Assembly (NCBI GenBank): GCA_033439265.1
Contig: JAVTVX010000012.1
Coordinates: 33,172,261-33,236,260, forward strand
Direction: 5' to 3'
Length of the DNA: 64,000 nt
Source of the DNA: Dillenia suffruticosa
Lineage: Eukaryota > Streptophyta > Magnoliopsida > Dilleniales > Dilleniaceae
The position numbers were made by a program, and so were the translations under genes. Positions 60,147 to 64,000 of this stretch are shown here, one piece after another; within the stretch, counting starts at the first letter, position 1, and every line of letters starts with the position of its first letter. The notes under the pieces were generated by a model, which saw only the letters and a program-made list of their open reading frames with translations, was not told the origin of the DNA and made no database searches.

Positions 60147-61554
60147 ATATTTATTCTTTAAAAGGTCAAATTTAACTTAATTTAAATTTAATTAGATTTA
60201 ATATGATTATCAAATATTAGATTTTTATTATTTGAGCCGCAAGGAATTTGAGGAGACAGAATCTTGTCCTTCGATACAATCCAGTAAACCGTGGGCGTAA
60301 GTGTCTTAATCTACAGAGACAACTTGAACGCAAATGTAAATTTGAGGGATATTTGGCAGCTTAAATTTAAGAGAAAAGACAAATGCCTTTTGCTAACTTG
60401 GCACTCTGTAAGTCATGGTTAGGCCAATGACTTTGACTCCTCTACTTGCCCAACTCTACCAATCAAAATTACCTTGTAATTAAAGTCATTCATGATCAAT
60501 GATTGACCCCCCCCCTCTCTCTCTCTCTCTCTCTACTTGTTTAACGTGGTAACATTACCTTAATAGGGTTTGTATGATATGGTCCGGGGCCTACTATATT
60601 TGCATCTTGTGTCTCTTCGAGTGGACCCCATTAAAAAAATTAAATCATAAAAAGCAATAAAAGTGAAATAAAATAATTTTTAATAGTATTGGTGGTTACC
60701 CACCCTTACACCAGACGGTACATTTAAAAAGTAGGCATTCAATTCATTCCCTGTTGGTAACGCGTGTGGGTTGGTTACCATATCTGGGTGGATTTTAATT
60801 CACTCTTGCCCAGCTCCCCCGTGGTAATATAAAGGGCAATATATTCCGGCACTCGAGATCAATTTTTTATTTTATTTTACCTTTTCAAATGATTTTGTAT
60901 TTGAATAAATATGGTTCGAGTCGGGTTTAATTTTTAAAAGATAAAATTTTTTTAATATTTATTTTTTTATATACAAGATTTGAAACCAAAAACACTGAAG
61001 AGCAATTGATATTTAATTTAGATATAATAAAATAATCAATAATTATTAAATAATTATATAATAATAAGTAATCTTATTTAACGGTTACTAATTTTATGAA
61101 TATCTATATTTATAAAATCATAAAAGATTCTATATATATATATATTAAAAATAAAAAGATAAGTATGAATTGATTTATTTTCATTAGCTAAAGAATCACG
61201 TCTTGTATTATATTATTTGCCAAATACCATATTTAGTTTTGAATCTTTTGATATTTTGAGTTTTTGACCTTTTTTTTTTAATTTTTTTGTGGGAATAATG
61301 TGTGTTATTCTATCAAATGTTTACTTGAATGAGCACTAATATATATATTCATTCCGTAGATGCCGGTTTCTATGTTTACAAAATTTAGGTCCCAGGAAAG
61401 AAATAAATGCAGCAGATATGGTGATTTCCATTACCCCAAATGCCTAAACAGAAACATACTCTTCAAATTCAAACCATAAACACCTTTCCTTTGTTCTTCT
61501 TTGATTTATGCTTTTGCATTTCACCATAATCAAATGATGTGAACCTTCTTTTGC

Positions 61555-61578
61555 AGAGAGAGAGAGAGAGAGAGAGAG
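61555..61578. repeat. (GA)n tract abutting the C2H2 gene start
   Basis: (GA)n, about 12 units, ends directly at the ATG at 61579, so it is probably the end of the 5' UTR. Confidence 0.85.
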
Positions 61579-63410
61579 ATGCCAGCAGTTTGGTTTGCAG
61601 TGAAAAGATCACTAAATTGCAAGCCAGTGCCATCAGATGTGCACGATCCCAATAATCCGAATCCAAAACTCGGCAACATAGTGACAAAGAAGGGAAGCAC
61701 AAGTTGTAGTAGGTCAGGTTGTTCAAGGTCAATTTCAAATCTCAAAGATGTGATTCATGGAAGCAAGAGACACTTATCTAAGCCAACAACAATTTGCAGC
61801 CCGAGATCAATTGGGAGCAATGAGTTCCAAAATCCAATCACCCATGAAGTCATTCTCAACAACTCAACTTGTGAGCTCAGGATCACAAGTTTTGGTGAAT
61901 CCAATGGCTGTGCAAATGAAAATCCTTTTGTGGGTACCCTTAGGCCGGGGACTCCTGGTCCTCAGGGCATCCAAGCAATCCCCAAGTACAACCTTCGAGG
62001 CTTAAGTACCCCTCCAAGAAAGTCACCTAGCAGTGTTTATACGAGTAGAAGGCAAGGTTTAAGATTTGGTGGTGGTGGTGGTAGTCTTGATTTTGGTGGA
62101 ATTCCAATTCCACCAAAATCTCCAGAGATGGATTCTTTTCGGCCATCAAGTATAGTATGTAATCGATGTCGCGAGAGGTTTAAGAGATGGGAGGCTCTTG
62201 AAGAACATCACATTTCCAAGCATGCAGGTTGGCACATATTTTCTTCTCTTTTCTGTTTGAGATGAATTTTAACTGAATTTTTCCTCTGGACATTGAGATT
62301 TCCTCCAATATATATATATTTTTTGTTGATTATATGTATATATATGTGCGTGTGTATATGGAAGAATTCTAATGATATTTGTGGGTGTCTATATATGGAA
62401 GAATTCTAATGATATTCTATGATCTTTCTTAGTTCACTGAAACCAAATTCCAGTCTAAGAAGCCTAAAATTAGACAAAACTTTGTCATTCCTGTGTTCTT
62501 TAATTAGTGAACTTGTTTACAATTTATCCTATTGATAGGATAGAGAATGTTCTTTCTGTGTAAAGAGTTCATGATCATTATAACAAAGATCAATCCAATT
62601 TCATTAACAGTATCCATCATATTCATTTTAAGATTGTGGCGTAGACCCTCTTGCCTAAAATGAATATGGTCCTCAAAACCAATGACAAATTTTTTCTTAA
62701 ATTTATTATTTTATTATTATTAGAGACTTTGATATTTTGTGTTGAATATTACTTAACTTGGTCTTCGCCGTGCAGTGACTGAACTTGTGGAAGGAGACTC
62801 ATCAAGAAAAATTGTAGAGATCATATGCAGAACAGGCTGGTTGAAGTCTGAAAGCAACAGCGGGAGGATTGAGAGAGTACTAAAAGTCCACAATATGCAG
62901 AAAACCCTGGCACAATTTGAGGAGTACAGAGAAACGGTGAAAATGAAAGCTAGCAAATTAGCCAAGAAGCATCCGCGTTGTCTAGCCGATGGGAATGAGC
63001 TTTTGAGGTTCTACGGCACGACGGTGACATGTTCTCTAGGCCGAAACGAGTCATCTAGCTTATGCACATCAGAGAAATGCAACGTTTGTCGAATTCTAAG
63101 ACATGGGTTTCCTATAAAAAAGGTTGTCAATGGGGGTGTAGGTGTCTTCACAACTTCAACCAGTGGAAGAGCATTTGATTCTGTTGAATTGTGTGAAGAA
63201 ACCCCGGAATCTATTAGGAAGGCCTTAATGATTTGCAGAGTGATCGCGGGTAGGGTGCATAAACCGATGGAGAACTTACAAGAATTTATTGGTCAACCAG
63301 GGTTTGATTCATTGGCAGGTAAAGTCGGTGTCTATTCAAATATTGAAGAACTATATTTGTTGAATCCTGGAGCTCTTCTTCCTTGTTTTGTGGTAATTTT
63401 CAAAACTTGA
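61579..63410 (+). CDS. C2H2 zinc-finger protein with PARP-like C-terminal domain
   Basis: Exons 61579-62227 and 62776-63410 (GT-AG intron, phase 1) give 427 aa. The N-terminal 190 residues are Ser/Pro/Gly-rich, with RITSFGESNGCANENPF and SLDFGGIPIPPKSPEMD. One C2H2 finger follows from residue 194: CNRCRERFKRW.ALEEHHISKH. Exon 2 encodes ELVEGDSSRKIVEIICRTGW, the RIERVLKVHNMQKTL segment, FYGTTVTCSLG, CRILRHGF, a GRAFDSVE..KALMICRVIAGRV block and the end VYSNIEELYLLNPGALLPCFVVIF. I recognise this as the plant C2H2-like family (At1g75710/At4g27240 type), in which the C-terminal part resembles a PARP catalytic fold. I see no full set of NAD-binding H-Y-E residues. The molecular role is not established. 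The ATG is immediately preceded by a (GA)n run. Confidence 0.88.
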
Positions 63411-64000
63411 AAGAGTCATATACAACTATAGTTGTAGAGAATGTTTGGTTTTCGCCATCATTTTTATTCTTTATTGTGACGTAAAATGATTCTTGTGCCA
63501 ATATAGCCCACAATTCTTAGTGGAAGGAAATTGTTAGATTTCTAGGATCATATGGTTTAGAGAGAGAGAGAAAGAGAACCGTAAGGGTGAGTAATTTAAT
63601 TGTAATTGGGTTTTGGAGTATGAGGTGAAAGAAATTTTATGATAATTGTGTTGAATGAATTATGATAAAGTTTAGTTAATTTGAGTAGAGTAGACAAATT
63701 AAACAGAATTATATATATTTTGTATTGAGATTTTATTTTATGTATTCGATTTTTATTTTTTGTAGTCTAATAATTATTCATAATACTAAGACATGACAAA
63801 ACTAAATCACATAAAATACAAAATTATGCTACAAAATTTTGGGAAAACCATAGGGATAGGGAGTTCCAATGAAGAAAGTGATGTTTATTGGCGTCTCATT
63901 CTATACAGACAATATGATTTTGATATACACTTGCATGGCTTCAAGGAGAAGGGCTTGTGGAGTAGTGGTCCATAACGGGTTGGACCATGTTTAGTGGAAT
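63411..64000. other. 3' flank of the C2H2 gene to the window end
   Basis: 3' UTR and intergenic AT-rich sequence, with a GA-rich run at 63559-63575. No further gene could be supported before the window ends. Confidence 0.5.

Larger units (their letters stand above)
57883..61554. other. Intergenic region before the C2H2 gene
   Basis: No gene was recognised. Contents: a TTCAGA hexanucleotide repeat (four units, about 58793-58817), the CT/C/A composite tract, a SINE-like copy (59354-59520), an (AT)n run and a C9/(TC)n run at about 60507-60534. Two similar TTTTTATwTACAAGATTTG words occur near 60015 and 60965. The sequence after 61380 is the likely promoter of the C2H2 gene. Confidence 0.5.

Noticed and set aside
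1-64000. CRISPR arrays, bacterial operons or prophage-like systems
   Set aside because: The genes are intron-containing plant genes. The only tandem arrays are microsatellites and an AT-rich 27-bp repeat without spacers.

Overview
The window is nuclear DNA of a dicot-like flowering plant, probably woody; the species cannot be fixed from sequence alone. The evidence is AT-rich intergenic DNA, genes split by GT-AG introns, long (CT/GA)n tracts, retroelement debris, and proteins restricted to or typical of plants (PsbQ, CXXS1, an ATK-type kinesin-14, a group IVc bHLH factor, a GeBP-type factor). Exon models were built by hand from reading frames, splice sites and recalled family conservation; no search was run.

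Layout. 1-4.9 kb is gene-poor, with a GC-rich island near 0.65-0.9 kb. 5.0-8.0 kb (+) is a TauE/SafE-type membrane transporter. It converges with an ILR3/bHLH115-like iron-regulatory bHLH gene at 8.5-11.3 kb (-). 13.1-15.0 kb (+) holds two broken genes: an ATL42-like RING-H2 ligase and the first exon of a DUSP12-like phosphatase. 17.1-19.5 kb (-) is the monocysteinic thioredoxin CXXS1. 20.9-28.9 kb (-) is a complete kinesin-14 of the ATK1/ATK5 type, with two tandem candidate first exons. 32.3-34.5 kb (+) is PsbQ of photosystem II. 35-38.7 kb is decayed: F-box-associated-like fragments (-) and the 3' end of a LINE with its RNase H domain (+). 40.5 kb (+) encodes a 96-aa conserved-looking protein of unknown role. 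46.0-47.3 kb (+) is an intronless GeBP/STOREKEEPER factor. 53.0-53.5 kb (+) is histone H2A with a histone octamer element upstream. 54.7-57.9 kb (+) is an unprocessed HSA32-like pseudogene. 61.6-63.4 kb (+) is a C2H2 zinc-finger protein with a PARP-like C-terminal region.

The genes do not form a pathway; this is an ordinary mixed euchromatic segment. I found no convincing undescribed system. The best leads are the duplicated kinesin first exon, two predicted GC-AG introns in neighbouring genes, a family of tRNA-derived SINE-like copies across the window, residue changes in conserved motifs (Trp in kinesin loop 12, Trp in bHLH helix 2, Pro for the catalytic-loop His in the DUSP fragment), and (GA/CT)n tracts next to several start codons.
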